This document shows positions 26,204-39,299 of a DNA stretch of 64,000 nucleotides, piece after piece. This DNA is from Torymus aiolomorphi (lineage: Eukaryota; Arthropoda; Insecta; Hymenoptera; Torymidae). Position 1 is the first letter of the stretch. Every line of letters begins with the position of its first letter. The stretch is from contig CM070873.1 in assembly GCA_036365515.1 (NCBI GenBank), positions 82,657,948 to 82,721,947 on the forward strand. Reading direction: 5' to 3'. The position numbers and the translations under genes were made by a program. The notes beneath the pieces were generated by a model that saw nothing but the letters and a program-made list of their open reading frames with translations, ran no database searches and was not told where the DNA came from.

Positions 26204-27979
26204 GTAAGTTTTTCCTCTTCCCTTTACGGCTTTCTTCTATCGGTGCATGTGATCGTCGCAGCTAATAAACTGTCAGACATCATCGGCGAACAAGCTATTT
26301 TCACGGAACTGTCATTACTCCGAGATGGGACGGTCAAGAGTTGAGGTCGGAGTGTGTGCCCAATAAAGTGTGAATAAAACGGCGTTGCACGTGAGAAAGT
26401 GTTATTGTCGAGGTTCACGTGACCATTCAAGTCTCGGCTCAAGAGTTGAACTCTTATCACAGAATACTGAGGCTATTCAGTTTTTAACAATGTTGGGATA
26501 TGGATTTTTTTATCTAGAAATTACTGCAAAAATAATAACAATTGTGATGTAATTATAGATATATCGTGCGTTGGTATAATAAGCTAAATTTATGTACTCT
26601 AGAATCATATTTTTCATTTTAAAACTTCTTTATTACAAACATTTAGGAGTCAATATAAATAGAAAATGTGTAAGTCAATCATAAAATTAATTATTACCTC
26701 ATTTAAAAATTTTATGTTTGATTTAGAGTTGATAAGTCAGTTGACCACCTACAATTAACACTTATCTAATCGATCGACGTTTATATTAAGCCCCACAAGC
26801 ATCAAGAGCAAAGTAAAGGGTGATGTTAAAAACATTGCTCAAAGTCAAAATTACAACAAGGCTTGCTTTATTTTTGATATCCCTTCATATTGGGACTCAA
26901 AATTTGTTTTTGATGATTGTGTCACTTATAGAATTTTCTTAATACTTGTGGAATTTAGTTTTTTCTTCGTCACATAAGATTTTTTTAGTGGGACTCGTAC
27001 TTAGTAGCGATCAGACTATATTCATGTGTTTTGCTTAGATTAGAATGACAAGAATGCCCAGTAGAATCTTCAGTAGTTCGTTATTGCCATTGGTTTCGTA
27101 CCGAAGTGCCTACTGTTTCTGTCACAGTCTATCATAAGCTGCCTAACTCTACTCAACTGTTTCTACTAAGGCTACTTCAAATTAATAAAAAAATCGCTTG
27201 ATTAACGTAAATAGCTCACATACGTGCTCAACTGCACTCGTTCGCCGTTGCGTATGCGGAACTCATCAAGGTAATTCGAATGCCAAAATGTCAGCAGTTA
27301 TCATGAAACAAAAGAGAACGCGAGCACACGGCTTCCTCCCGTTTCAGCCTCATGCCGTACGTGCTGTCCGGCATCAAGCGAAAGCATTAAAAGTTTTAAA
27401 TTGAAAGTTTTTCGAACAAAACTAGCGTCCTATCGATCCCTCTCTCTCTCCCTCTCTCACCCTCCATCGCTCTTTCTCTTTTCTTTCTCTCACAGACGCT
27501 GGAGGGGACGAGTATGCGCTGCAGCGCTAGATATTATCGGATCGTTGATAAAGTTAGCCAAGGGGAGGGGGATGGAGGGGCAGCTTCCCGATCTCGTGAG
27601 TTCGCGCGAGTGAATGCTCCTGCGAGGCCATCGTAAAACCCTTTACGACGTTTAAAGAGGGCTTGATTTCGTATCGGGGACGATAGCAAGCCGCTCGCAA
27701 GTAGCACCGATTGTTGCCCGTTATGGCGGTAGTTTTTCCAAGCGCTGATGGGAGGGGCGCACGAGTTTGTTTGCGATGTCTGGGCTACAGCGTAATGAGT
27801 ATCGCATCGGAGGGGATCGATATTTGCATGGGATGATGAGATGCATTGAATGCAACTTTCAACAGTTCTAGCACAACTTAGAAAAATCAATTTGGTTTAC
27901 GAATTTCTTTATTCTCTAGATTTTGATTAATGAATTTTAGCGTTCTACAGGCCGTTAAGTCTGAATGTGGATGTTATGG
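26204..27979. other. Probable intron downstream of the Dpr-like exon, with a GC-richer island at 27230-27890
   Basis: No further Ig-domain exon recognised. The island at 27230-27890 is GC-richer and contains a CT-rich patch (27436-27493). Its open frames (about 118 codons minus, 70 plus) lack domains and splice support. It is a candidate regulatory element or untranslated sequence. Confidence 0.35.
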
Positions 27980-28069
<90 letters not shown>

Positions 28070-28080
28070 ATGTGTGTACA
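27980..28080. repeat. Compound microsatellite A(n)-TA(n)-GT(n)
   Basis: About 27 A residues are followed by five TA units and then a GT run to about 28068. The order A-tract then dinucleotide repeat can arise from a retroposed poly(A) tail, but no retroposon body was recognised upstream. Confidence 0.95.
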
Positions 28081-28454
28081 TGGGAATATGTGTGCATGTT
28101 ACTAATTTATCTGCTCCATAACTCACAAACAAAATAATTTATAGGGCTAACATTTTTTTTTTAATTTGAAAAATATGTATAAGGTAAAGTCTCCTAATTG
28201 GTTCAGCGCCTAATATGGACCATCGCGATATTTCAAAACCTACGCGACCCTATTTTTTGGTATGAGATTCATTAAATGTATTTCGATCCAAATGAGCTGT
28301 TATGTGGATTTATAGCGATTGAATATATTTTCAAATTAGGGAAGATGATAAATTATTTATTATTTGTTTCGACAGTTCGACATTTTCCGATCGCCAAAGA
28401 TCAAATGGGTGCATTTATTAAAGCTGATTGATATCGGCTGTATTACACATGAGT

Positions 28455-28622
28455 ATTATTCTGCCGTTGTAAGCAAGAAGGTCTGTAACTTAAAAATGTC
28501 ACTTTCGCCGCAATTTCGATATGAAGTACGAAAGCCTACCGTTTTCTATTAAATTATTAATAATTTTTGAAAATTAAATTTTTTTTAAGTTACAGGCCTT
28601 TTTGCTTCCAACGGCAGTAATC
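28455..28622. mobile_element. Hairpin MITE
   Basis: ATTATTCTGCCGTTGTAAGC and GCTTCCAACGGCAGTAAT pair, and AAGGTCTGTAACTTAAAAA pairs with TTAAGTTACAGGCCTTT inside them. The inner spacer of about 90 bp includes AT-rich DNA. It is non-coding. Confidence 0.75.
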
Positions 28623-30037
28623 TAGTCTCACTTCAAATTATTTTAAGTATGTCCATTTGCTGCCATTAATAAATATTTTTATTTATTTCATGACTATAAC
28701 TCCAAATTTTCTAATATGACCATCCTCCATAGAATTCCTACTATAGACCATGGATAAAGTTCTTTTTCTTTCTTTTTGCTAAAATAGTATTATTGGCTAA
28801 CTCCCGTATATTTATTACTGAAGAGAAATCTTTTATTGGAAAAGTATTTAACTAAAATCTTAGTATTTATGACTTGCTATTGCTTTTTATAGATTAAAAA
28901 AAAAAAAAATAAACGGACAATCGTTTAGATCGTTTTTTGTTTTCTTAAATATTTTTGAATACTTAAATGTATATATTTTTTCAAACATTTTCCTTAATTT
29001 TTTTTAAGTGGTCCATATTAAGAACCCATTTTTCAATTTCGTAAAATTTCTCTTTTTTTCTTTTAGGTTATTCTTTTGTAGGACCATTCATTTCCACTAC
29101 TCAACATTTTTTAGGTTGTGTTTTTCTTCCTTACGTAGTCACTTAGGTACTCCAACTTATTATTTTTAACATATTTCCTTAGGCATTGCTCACTCCGAAA
29201 CCTCAAAATAATATTTTTTTATCACGAGGATGAAATGGATCCTTCTTACATGTAGAAAATCGCTCATTTCAAGCGTGCTTCGAAAAAGTGAAAGATAAGA
29301 TTCATTATTTCCCGCTAGAGCGGGGGATGATTATTCTTCCGCTGCAGCCGGGGATTATATTATAGTATTTTCCTCGCCGTAGCGGGGATACTCGAAGTAA
29401 ACAATCGCCTACCAAACCTCCACTCATAAAAAAGCCCTATCATGCTCATGTTAAAAAAATACGGTATATAACATGGGGAAAAAGCTATTTCTGATACGGG
29501 TGAGGTGTTTTCAGTATCTCACCCTCAATTGAATTATCTCATTTTCTCCCCTAGTTGCCCAATATGCTATTATTGAATTTTTATAGCCATTCAAAATTCA
29601 GCGTGCTGTATTGGCAGCCTTTACTGTATAAATTTTAATTCTGTATTTTCATTTTCTGTAATAAAATTCTGTAAAGTATTTTTATAAACTGAATGATTGG
29701 CATTTGAAACAAAGACTCTTTTTATCATTTTTTCAGCAATCACAATAAAAATGTTCACAGCTGGAGTTTTTTTAAGTGATTGATGACAGTACTTGGGCTT
29801 TCTTCATATTATCATATTTTCATGATCGCAGGTCTTGGCCTTTCTTAGCATGTTAATCGCTACTGCATAAATCACAGGCTGCATCTCTTTTTGCTAAGTT
29901 GTCACGTGTCTCTCGTTTCGATCTTTTTGAACGTCGATGAGTACTTTGCCTGTGAAAAAATAAAAAAAAATATTTGATTTTAAGTAATGCCTGTATTTCT
30001 TGATTATTATAAAGCAAAAAGAAAAAATTACTGACAA
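28623..30037. other. Unannotated DNA with CGGGG-containing patches
   Basis: Mostly AT-rich. From 29310 to 29400 there are three phrases of the type CCGCTNNAGCGGGG, each a small hairpin. At 29520-29575 the words TTTCTCCCCTAGTTGCCCAATATGCTATTA resemble the ends of alpha-type elements. No coding exon recognised. Confidence 0.35.
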
Positions 30038-30580
30038 GGAGAGTGCACACCCTCCGGGAAACGGATTTCAGCGGGCATTTAAGAGTCGATTCCTGGTATC
30101 TAGCAAAAATTCGAGATACCTCGCAAAAATACTCGAAAACCGAACGAATCTCGATCGCTTAATTTATATTAAGGATGGGCAATCTAATCTCAAATATCCT
30201 CTATTTCGTTAAAAAATGATGTCTCTTCTATTGACTGTCACATTGCAAGTATTTATGATACGAAACGAACAAAAAGATTATAAAAATAGACATTAAAAGC
30301 TAAACTATAAGCTCTGATTCGTTTAAAAATATTGATTTTTCAGTAAATTATAAGCAGTCAAAGATAGAGTAAGAAAGTGGTTATTTTCTTACGTTTTCGT
30401 ATCATAAATACTTGCAATGTGACAGTTAATAGAAGAGACATCATTTTTTAACGAAATACAGGATATTTGAGATTAGATTGCCCATATCTCAACAAAACGA
30501 GCCTATGAGATGGAATTAGATACACTCAGCGTCATTTCTAGATATCTAAAATCCGTTTCCCGAAGGGTGTGCACTCTCCT
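30038..30580. mobile_element. Dispersed repeat family beta, complete inverted-repeat copy
   Basis: The ends GGAGAGTGCACACCCTCCGGG and CGAAGGGTGTGCACTCTCC are inverted. Pairing continues through GAAACGGATTT/AAATCCGTTTC and a TATCTAG block. The left half also contains a delta-family segment (30113-30172). A partial relative lies at 11865-12090. No open frame of note. Confidence 0.8.
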
Positions 30581-30673
30581 TCGGAGTAAAACTTGAATTC
30601 GTTGTCTCTTTCAAGAAAAAACAGATACATCAATACATTTTCTATTGACCATTTGTTTCAAAAAATTTATTAA

Positions 30674-31206
30674 GGACGTTCTCCGAGAAAACGATTTTCT
30701 TGTGATTTTCCTGAAACTTGCAGAGAACGTTTGATTTTGTGTGCTTAGTACATGCTTGAAAGCCCCACGTCCATAGCGGTATTCAAAATAGAAATATTTA
30801 ACTTCAAAGTTTTTTGTGTTAACACAGGACCCCTATCTAAGCTAGTTTTAAAATTACATTTTATTTTACTATAAAAAAGTTTTCTTTGTGTTTCTTTTTC
30901 AACCGTAAGCCATAAAACTAGAAATCGAGAGGAATAATATGGTATAATTTTCAATATAGCAAACGATATTAATTTCAGAGATATAGCAACGTAAACAAAA
31001 ACTCCCATGTTATTTGTATATCTATATATAGTCACCCTATGTAAGTGCTATTTATTTAAATATCATATTGACACCTTTTATCTTACACTGAAATTTTTTT
31101 TTATTTTTGGAGTAATGTATAGAGACTCATGAAGGGTTTTCATTGTAAATAATATTTTTAAATCACAATTTTCGCGATATTAATGAATTTGAGTCGGAGA
31201 ACGTCC
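30674..31206. mobile_element. TTAA-flanked non-autonomous element 1
   Basis: The ends GGACGTTCTCCGA and TCGGAGAACGTCC are exact reverse complements. They are flanked by TTAA on both sides (30670-30673 and 31207-31210), the target duplication used by piggyBac, Kolobok and some related superfamilies. The 533 bp body has a 96-codon minus-strand open frame without recognisable motifs. Confidence 0.85.
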
Positions 31207-31210
31207 TTAA

Positions 31211-31786
31211 GAACAAATATTTTTCAAAAGTACGTAAATACAGACTAAAATAAAAATTGTATCCTTTGGAAATGTGTTAATTGGATTAGCTTTACAAATG
31301 ATAGATAATAAAAAATATAAAAAATAAAGATAAAACATTATGTTTTTTTAATGCAGTATACTTATCAAAGTATGATGTATAATCTTATTTTCAATCAGCG
31401 TAAAATTAAACATTTTTTACTTTCACTTCTTCTTTAAATTATTAATAAAATATAATTGATTACAAAATTATTATGTGTAGTAATGGTTTACTCTTGCTTT
31501 TCTGGCAGCTCAATTTATTATTACGATAAACGATTTCCAAGCAAGCCCAAAGCTCACTCTCTCTCTCTCTCTCCTTCTCTCATTCTCTCGCTCACTCTTC
31601 CTGCTCCATCTCTTTTTCACCGATAATTGAACGTAAACATATACAAAGATTTTAGGATTAATTATTAGACAACAAACTGATTCATTTTCTCTTTGCTTAT
31701 TTTAATAGGGATTCGGTATACTGAAACAGGAAAAACTTTGACTCCGAATAATTAGTGTAAAAGGTATAAATCGAAATTTCATAAAT
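31211..31786. other. Unannotated AT-rich DNA with a short CT tract
   Basis: A CT-rich patch lies at 31555-31620. No gene recognised. The last four bases, AAAT, form the left target duplication of the following transposon. Confidence 0.4.
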
Positions 31787-32384
31787 GGCCGAATCCATCT
31801 CAAATCAGACAGCCCGCGTATGCCTATTTCACCTATCATGTTGAAATAAAAATATTTATGTTCTACTCGAAAAAATATTTTACACGTGTTTTTTTATTTT
31901 TTTGTTTCATCAAAATTTCATGCGTTCAGCGATGCCGAAAAATTCCGAGAAAATTCTTTCATTGAGAAAAAAAATTTTCAATGTGATTTTCAGACTGCTA
32001 TTGTTTCAGCAGTTTTTCGAGCTTTTAAACGTGTAACACACAATTTCACTCAGTTTTGAGCCCTCTTTAACGGCCTTAATGTCATTTTCAAAAAAAATAA
32101 AAAATCCACGAGCTATGCACTTTTTACTGAAAAATTCATTTTTTAGGGAAGTGCCTTTTTCTCGAAAACCCCATGTTTTTTTTGCACAATTTTTATTGTC
32201 GTGATAGAGGACGGTAATGCCTAGCTAGACGTATTTGTGAGATTCGGTACTTTTTCCCTGGGATAGCGATCACTAATGAGATAACACACAAACAAATTTT
32301 TCACGCCTAATGCTTATATATAGTCAATGATATTAGAGTCAATGTAAAGGTATTTGTCTTTGTGTGTATGTAATATACAGGTAC
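31787..32384 (+). repeat. Left terminal inverted repeat of the transposon
   Basis: 598 bp, pairing with 34737-35334 with only scattered mismatches. It includes a run of T/A-rich hairpin-prone sequence and the phrase GCCCGCGTATGCC near the outer end. Confidence 0.9.
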
Positions 32385-32530
32385 ACATAACTATGTATTT
32401 ATTTGTTATTTGCGTCTTTTTGATTTTTTATTTTTATACCTTTTTTTCATTTGTATACCTATTTTACTACCTTTGTTTTTCTGCTTCATTGTTCTTAATT
32501 CAGTAAGCGGACGATCAGCGGTCTTTGCTG

Positions 32531-34601
32531 TCAAACAATGTATTTTATCGTCACATATTTTTTTAACCCATATATGAGTTTTTTGAATTCCAGGATACTT
32601 TGGAGTTGTAAGCCAATCAATATTTTTTTTTCTTTTCTGAATTGTTCTATTTCAGCATCTTGTAAATGTATTATTTTAATAGCATCAGTATATTTTTGAA
32701 CATGTATTGCAAAATCATTTGCGTTTTGAATATCTTCTTCAAGGGGCTCTCGAAGATTATGCGAAGTAGCATAATGCTTTATAAGTCCACCCACACCATC
32801 TACAGCTCCTTTGCCGTGCCCAGTAGCAGAGAACAACCATTTTATATCACACGGTGCTCGTTTTAGTTCATCTAATTGAAAGCGATTTTTAAAGTGACTC
32901 GCAGCGCCGTCTGATACGATGGTAATTTTTTAAATTGAATCACAACAATTTTCTTTCAAGAATTTTATAATTTTTTGTACTGCTAGCAAAGCATACGCTG
33001 AATCATGTTTTCGGTCATCACTTATAACTGCGAAACTTTGTGTCGAATCCCCTTGATAAGAGACTGCTGTGAAAATAGAAATTTGATCATTAACCCAATG
33101 ATTTCCTTGAACAGCTTTATTATGAATCACAGCCCAGTTTTCAGCGAAGTCTATTTGAAGAACTAAATGATGTGAGTCTTTTTTAGCACTTTCTCTTTCT
33201 GTTTTTATAGCTTTGCGTTGTATATTTTTTACATACATGTGAGTACTAACCCTCATGGTCCAAACCGAAAGTTCATCTTTAAAAGCAGAAATTGATAGTG
33301 TCTTTTTAATCAGGTTTCCATTATCCCACAAAGCATATGTAATTTCTTCTGTGCCTTCTACATCTTGCAGTTTTAAAACATGAAACGTAATTCCCTTAAT
33401 CCCTGTACATAGTTTACATTCTTGTAAATAACATAAATCAGATGGCTCAGAATACATTGTTGCATTTATTATTTGTGACCGACTTTCATCCAACTCTGTG
33501 ACGTTACTCCCTCTAAAATTAATTAAGCTCGTAAGAAATAAATCATAATTTGCGCAATAGATACAGAGACAAACTTCTTTGATGGGGCTAAGTAAGACAT
33601 ACTTTGGTCGCAAACTATAAAATTTCGATTTTCCAATTCTCAATTCTGGATAATCATTTTTAAATACTTTATACGTCTCTTTTAAACTTCGAGTAAGAAA
33701 ACGCTTAACTTTTTTCTCTTTTTTATTGTTAACTTTAATTGTAACAACGTCACATTTATTAGGACTTTGTCTTGAACAATTAAAATCATCATTTAAATAA
33801 TATTCCATAACAATTTTTTCCATGTTTTCATCAATCGGATGGCCTGAATATGCATCTGGTTCTGAATAAATTCCTTTTTCTTTAACAAGATTTCTCGATT
33901 TGTTGATCATATACATTGTTATTTCTGGAAATAAAGATAAAATTTCATGTTTTGTAAAGGATGAAGGTAGCAAAGTCAGAATTTTTATTTTTTCTGATAC
34001 CGTAGAACACTTTTGCAAGGCTAGACCAAGATTTTGTATCCATTCTGTACAATGGCATACAGTTGATTCATTTGCTGTTATAGAAACGTCATAAACATTG
34101 TTCAACTTCACATCAAGGGTATTAGACAATGTTGAAAGTATTTTTTTTTTTCTTCTTTGTTACGTAATTTTCAATTGATTTTTCATGTATAAGATTTTTT
34201 CTTTTAAGAGGCGATACAGAACCTAAGAAAGATGTACTTATTTCATTATTAAATTCTTCAATGCGTTCTGGAGTACTTGGTAAAAAATCTTCATCTCTAT
34301 CAACTACGTTATCGGTAACTTCATTATCCGTTATAAATTCATTGTCAGTACTACTCACCAATTCTAAAGCACGATTGTAACAATGTTGACACAGATATGT
34401 AGAAGGTGTCAAAGGTAAATGAGGATAGAGGTGCTTCAATGGATGAGCAAGATTCTCAAGTTGTTTTAAACGTACGGAAATAGATTTGTAAATAATTTGT
34501 TTGTGTTTGTGTAAAAGTCTGCACATTTGATTCTCTCTGTTGAGTAATATTGAGACATCGTAGTTGAGTTGATAAGGTGTAAATATGTAATAATTTTCCA
34601 A
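32531..34601 (-). pseudogene. Transposase of the 31787-35334 transposon, disrupted by one frameshift and one stop
   Basis: The protein would be about 690 residues. The N-terminal 159 codons (34601-34122) include a CxxC pair (LCQHCYNRAL) and a basic tail. At an 11-base A run (34141-34151 on the minus strand) the frame shifts by one into a 399-codon stretch to 32930. That stretch has Cys pairs (CLCIYC, CKLC) and the acidic motif LQIDFAENW. An in-frame TAA at 32932-32930 then interrupts it. The same frame continues with SDGAASHFKNRF and FSATGHGKGAVDGVGG to the stop at 32531. The D of DFAEN and of SDG are plausible catalytic acids of a DDE/DDD nuclease. No in-frame ATG opens the N-terminal piece, so an upstream exon may exist. 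The frameshift could be a homopolymer sequencing error, while the stop looks genuine. Confidence 0.8.
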
Positions 34602-34736
34602 AAGATGATGGTTTTAAATAAGACGAGATGTGTGATATATAGCAGAAACCGAACTTTTCTTTGTAAATGTTAAGTCAAACCATATCCATCTAGCGGACAA
34701 ATGTACTAGTACATATACTCCTATAAGTAGGCGCAC

Positions 34737-35334
34737 GTACATGTATATTACATACGCACAAAGATAAATACCTTTACATTGACTCTAATATCATTGACTA
34801 TATATAAGCGTTAAGCGTGAAAAATTTGTTTGTGTGTTATCTCATTAGTGATCGCTATCCCAGGAAAAAAGTACCGAATCTCACAAATACGTCTAGCTAG
34901 GCATTACCGTCCTCTATCACGACAACAAAAATTGTGCAAAAAAAACATGGGGTTTTCGAGAAAAAGGCACTTCTCTAAAAAATGAATTTTTCAGTAAAAA
35001 GTGCATAGCTCGTGGATTTTTTATTTTTTTTGAAAATGACATTAAGGCCGTTAAAGAGGGCTCAAAACTGAGTGAAATTATGTGTTACACGTTTAAAAGC
35101 TTGAAAAACTGCTGAAACAATAGCAGTCTGAAAATCACATTGAAAATTTTTTTTCTCAATGAAAGAATTTTCTCGGAATTTTTCGGTATCGCTGAACGCA
35201 TGAAATTTTGATGAAACAAAAAAATAAAAAAACACGTGTAAAATATTTTTTCGAGTAGAACATAAATATTTTTATTTCAACCTGATAGGTGAAATGGGCA
35301 TACGCGGGCTGTCTGATTTGAGATGGATTCGGGC
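34737..35334 (-). repeat. Right terminal inverted repeat of the transposon
   Basis: Reverse complement of 31787-32384. The outer end is GGATTCGGGC followed by the AAAT duplication. Confidence 0.9.
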
Positions 35335-35338
35335 AAAT

Positions 35339-37089
35339 AAAAAATAGAATGATTTTTATAGCTCACATTACTATTTTACATAGTGTCTTAAATTTTAGGT
35401 GAATATTAAAAAAAATAATTGAACAACAATTTTTGAATCAAAAACACATTTATTTTGAAATCTTTCAAACCCTTTTTAAAAGTTTCTTATGCAATAGATT
35501 TAATCTAAATCATATTTCTATGCAAAGTTTTAGCTTCACTTTTCCGTATATAATATAAACAAAGTTTAGTGGATTTTTAAAATTGAATAAATAATAGCAT
35601 TTTTACATTATTTAGTAACAAAATAATTTTTCATAAGATTAACAGTATACTGAAAATTGTAATATAAATTTGTATATAAATTTGTATAAAAAGCATTTGG
35701 TCAATTTGTTTTCATACAATTCTATACATATAAGACAAGCCAAGCATATATACTATTAAGTTTAGTCTAAATGAATGTGTTCTCGTTCTCAAAATACGTA
35801 TGTGAAAATAATGATTTAAACAAGACTTTTGACTCAATAATTAAATATTTCAAACTGAATATGAACGAACAAGTAAAAGTACTTCTATCTATACCTGCTT
35901 CGACTTTTCCAAGTTTAACAAAATATAATTAATTTTTGTTATACATACAAGTATTCAATATTTTCTGTAGAATTTTTCCGTGGGTGAAAATTTTGTAGAA
36001 ATTTCTTTTAGGTACCACTGCGGGATATCTTTTAGAAAAGTCTAAGGGAGAGTGGGACTATGTTGTACATAGAGCGATCTTAAACAAACCGAATATCTTT
36101 TTTGTAAATTAGTTTTTTCATCTGTCGATAAGGTAGACGTAATATTTTCGATACAATACGTATTTGGCATTTTTTTTTTAATTTTTAACGGCCACTTGTC
36201 GAATTTTCCAACCGTTTCTGTAAAATTTGTGGCCTGCAGAAACAGCGTACAAAATTACCAGGGATGCAACGGACCCACAACAACTTTTTCACCGTTTTGA
36301 ACACACAAAAACTTACAATTTGGCACAAAAGTTAGATCGATAAGTTTTACAATGAATAGAATATCTATATTTAAAGATTTTTTTATCCTTGGGGTCAAGT
36401 TGTACAAAATAATAGGGGCGATCTTAAACATCCTGAGAAATGTCAATTTTGAATTTTTCGTAGCATTTTCATGGTGCGCCAGTACCGCCGACGAATACAG
36501 GAAATCACAGCACATATTCCTACAAGAAATTCAGTAGAAATACGTGTAAGAAATATCTACAAAGTTTTCGCCTTACTTTACTTAATTATAATTTAGAGAC
36601 ATTTATGCAACATGCTCACATAAATCATAAAAACAACTCCACTGCAGCATAACTGTACCATGTTAGATTATAAAAATCTTCTCCCTTCTAAGATTTGTGT
36701 TCTACTTCGTAATATTTTATACTTTTCTAGCATAAACTAGTAGGCATCATAATACTATTTACTACAAGGAAAACAATAATTCTGCTTTTCACACAGTTGA
36801 TATTTTCATTTTGAGAATGTGGAATTGGCCTTTTAATTTTAAATATAAAGTTATTTTGACTAAATAAAGTTGATTTTACATTTTTTTGCTAATTTAACTT
36901 TTTCCAAAACCAGATGATTTCACTAGTGCAAACAATTTAGATAAGCGTTACTTTTGTCCATGTACGTCTATATTTTCTCAGGTACATATCATAAATTATT
37001 TTCGAAACATAGGCCAACATGTTTATACGTAAGTACGTAAAGTACGTTTGTAATTGTAAAATAACTATAGCTTAGACACAAATAATTAA
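35339..37089. other. Unannotated AT-rich DNA
   Basis: No gene recognised. Two similar phrases, GTTGTACA...GCGATCTTAAACA (36062 and 36400), suggest an old internal duplication. The longest open frame (86 codons, minus strand) overlaps one of them and has no known domain. Confidence 0.35.
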
Positions 37090-37700
37090 TTAGAAAAGAT
37101 GAAAGACTGCACGAAATGGAGTATGGAATGAAAAAGAAGCAAAATACGAAAGGGAAGGCAGAAAGCATTCGCTTCGATCCTTCGTCCAATCAGCATACTC
37201 CCACGCAGACAGAGGCGAATGCTCGGGCGTAGCGCATATTTCATAACTCTCGGTCGCTTGCGAGTGCGCTCGCGTCCCGACGCGATTATCGGCCTCGTAT
37301 ATATCTCCCCCTCTCGCGCCGTGTTGTAGGGGTGAGAGAGGCCGTTTCGTCGATTGGGAAAATGTGACGGGCGGCCGCGCGCGTAAAAGCCGCTGATTTC
37401 GCAGCTTGGCGCACGCGCACACGCATGCCAGCGCGCCCTATCTCTACCTTATCGGGCATCGCTCGCGGGGTGTTATACGCGCGGCGTGCGTACGCGCATG
37501 TTCCAATCGCGGATCGTAATCGACGATAAATCAAATCCCCACGTGCGCACCCTGCACTGTCGGCTTTTTAAAGCCTTCGTTGGCCAAGGGATAGATGAGG
37601 GCGAGGTTGTCCACCTGCAGCCCCGGACCACTATGGCCATGTACATGGCGCTGAGGCTGAGGCGCTTAAACTATGGAGAGAGAGACAGAGAGATGCTTGA
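37090..37700. other. GC-rich island
   Basis: Strongly GC- and CpG-rich between AT-rich flanks, with several TTATCGG words that would fit GATA-type factor sites. Open frames on both strands (82-110 codons) are Arg/Ala-rich and composition-driven, without domains or splice-site pairs. It is a candidate promoter, enhancer or untranslated exon. Confidence 0.35.
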
Positions 37701-38440
37701 GGTTGATGTAAGACAAAAATACAGGGCGCATTTTCATTTTACTTTTCATTATTTTATTTACGCGAATTTTCTCTTTATTTAGGTAATTTTAATCTTATCT
37801 AAGAAATGATTTTTCACATAATTTTGGTTAAGTTGAGAACAGAATTTTTCAGGTGGTAAAATGGATTTCTTTTACAAACTATTTCAAACAAGCATTTTAA
37901 AGCTAATATTAAGTTTTCAGATCAATTTTTTTTTTTTTTTTTTTGAATATCCAATAATAGTACATATTTTCTGTTTATTGCTTCCTCATATAGAACGCTC
38001 TGATGTGATGGGACGGAAACGGGACAGGCGAGCGTTGACAGATGTTGTGCGAATCAAAACTGTACGGAGAGCAGTAGGTAGCGTATGAGGAGATTCAGAA
38101 AAAATTTCAATTTTAGGCGTCCCCAAAACTGATCAAAACTTTTTTGAAGGCACCCTTTTCGGACCTGTTTTTTCTTCTTTCGTATATCACAAAGTGTACG
38201 GGGAAAATCGTGTACAATTAAAAACGTCTTTGTCTCGCATTTTTTTAAGGTTGAAATTATTGAAGAAAATGGCAACAAAGCCCTTTTCTTTAAACCTCCG
38301 CCATTTAGCTCAGAATCGTTCTACTCAAAGTTTCACACAAGAAATTGGAACTAGGAAGAAATAGCATTCATTTCCATTTTGGAAAATTAAAAAATGTTGA
38401 ATCCTTCAAAAGTTGTAAGAGTTTAAAGTTGAACGTCGAA
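37701..38440. other. Unannotated AT-rich DNA
   Basis: Contains a T run at 37926-37944. No gene recognised. Confidence 0.35.
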
Positions 38441-38832
38441 AAGGCATAAAAATGCTTAAGAGCATAACTTTGAGAGCATTTTTGTGTGTGATATAGATAA
38501 TATATGTGCGAATTTTCATCAAGATCGTTCGATTACTTTTTCAGATATTTTATATTTAAAATTTTCGTATTTTGCAAAGTCATTTTCTTTTGTCGCATGA
38601 TAACTAGAGAAAAAAAATTGGTTTAATCATGTTGAAATTTTGTGGAGATGTAGAGTTTATATGTTTATCGTATAACTCCGTTAGGTAAAAGAATTGTCTC
38701 ATAATTGCTTCCTCATAGAGGAAGCTTTGTAACGGCGAAAAAAGTTTTCGAAAAAAAAATGTTCAAAAAGATGTTTTAAGGCGATATATGTGTATATTAG
38801 TTGATTTTGATAATTTTTGTTTTCGTGGATGC

Positions 38833-38895
<63 letters not shown>

Positions 38896-39299
38896 CTCTT
38901 CATATCTCCGAAACGAATCAACCAATTTTCGTCGGGTAAAGCTTATTCTCTTCGTCTCGCGAAAAAAGAAAGGTACTCTGATGAATTTGAGTTTTTATTG
39001 ATTTTGTTTTGTTTTATAACCAACAAACGATTTTGAATTTTTAGTTCTTTTGATTTTTTCATATCTTACAGCCATTATTACATAATATAATAAACTTTTC
39101 TTGAAAGGTATTTAAATTACCTATATTTTCTTTTTTTTTAATTTAAAATATCTTCACTCTGTCATTTGTTATTAAGGAAAACTTTTTTATATTTCATAAA
39201 TTAATTTACCAAAAAATTATTTATTTATCGACTTGAAATAAATAATTAGTTATTACACTAATTGAAGACTATATGCGGTTAAAATTTCAAGAAATTATG

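Larger units (their letters stand above)
31787..35334 (-). mobile_element. Nearly intact 3.55 kb DNA transposon with 598 bp terminal inverted repeats
   Basis: The termini are G(G/C)CCGAATCCATCTCAAA, extending into inverted arms of 598 bp at each end. Direct AAAT repeats flank the element (31783-31786 and 35335-35338), consistent with a 4 bp target duplication. The interior holds a single minus-strand transposase region. Four-base duplications plus the DFAEN-type transposase suggest a Sola-like superfamily, but I am not certain of that name. The arms remain very similar, so the insertion is probably recent. A much older relative of the gene is at 12940-14280. Confidence 0.85.

Noticed and set aside
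26000..26344. 114-codon frame taken as a complete small gene around the Dpr motifs
   Set aside because: The frame runs through an acceptor at 26027 and a donor at 26204; homology to Dpr stops exactly at the donor, so only the exon is real.
37090..37534. Overlapping Arg/Ala-rich minus-strand frames of 82 and 110 codons
   Set aside because: GC-rich island effect; no domain, and the frames overlap each other incompatibly.
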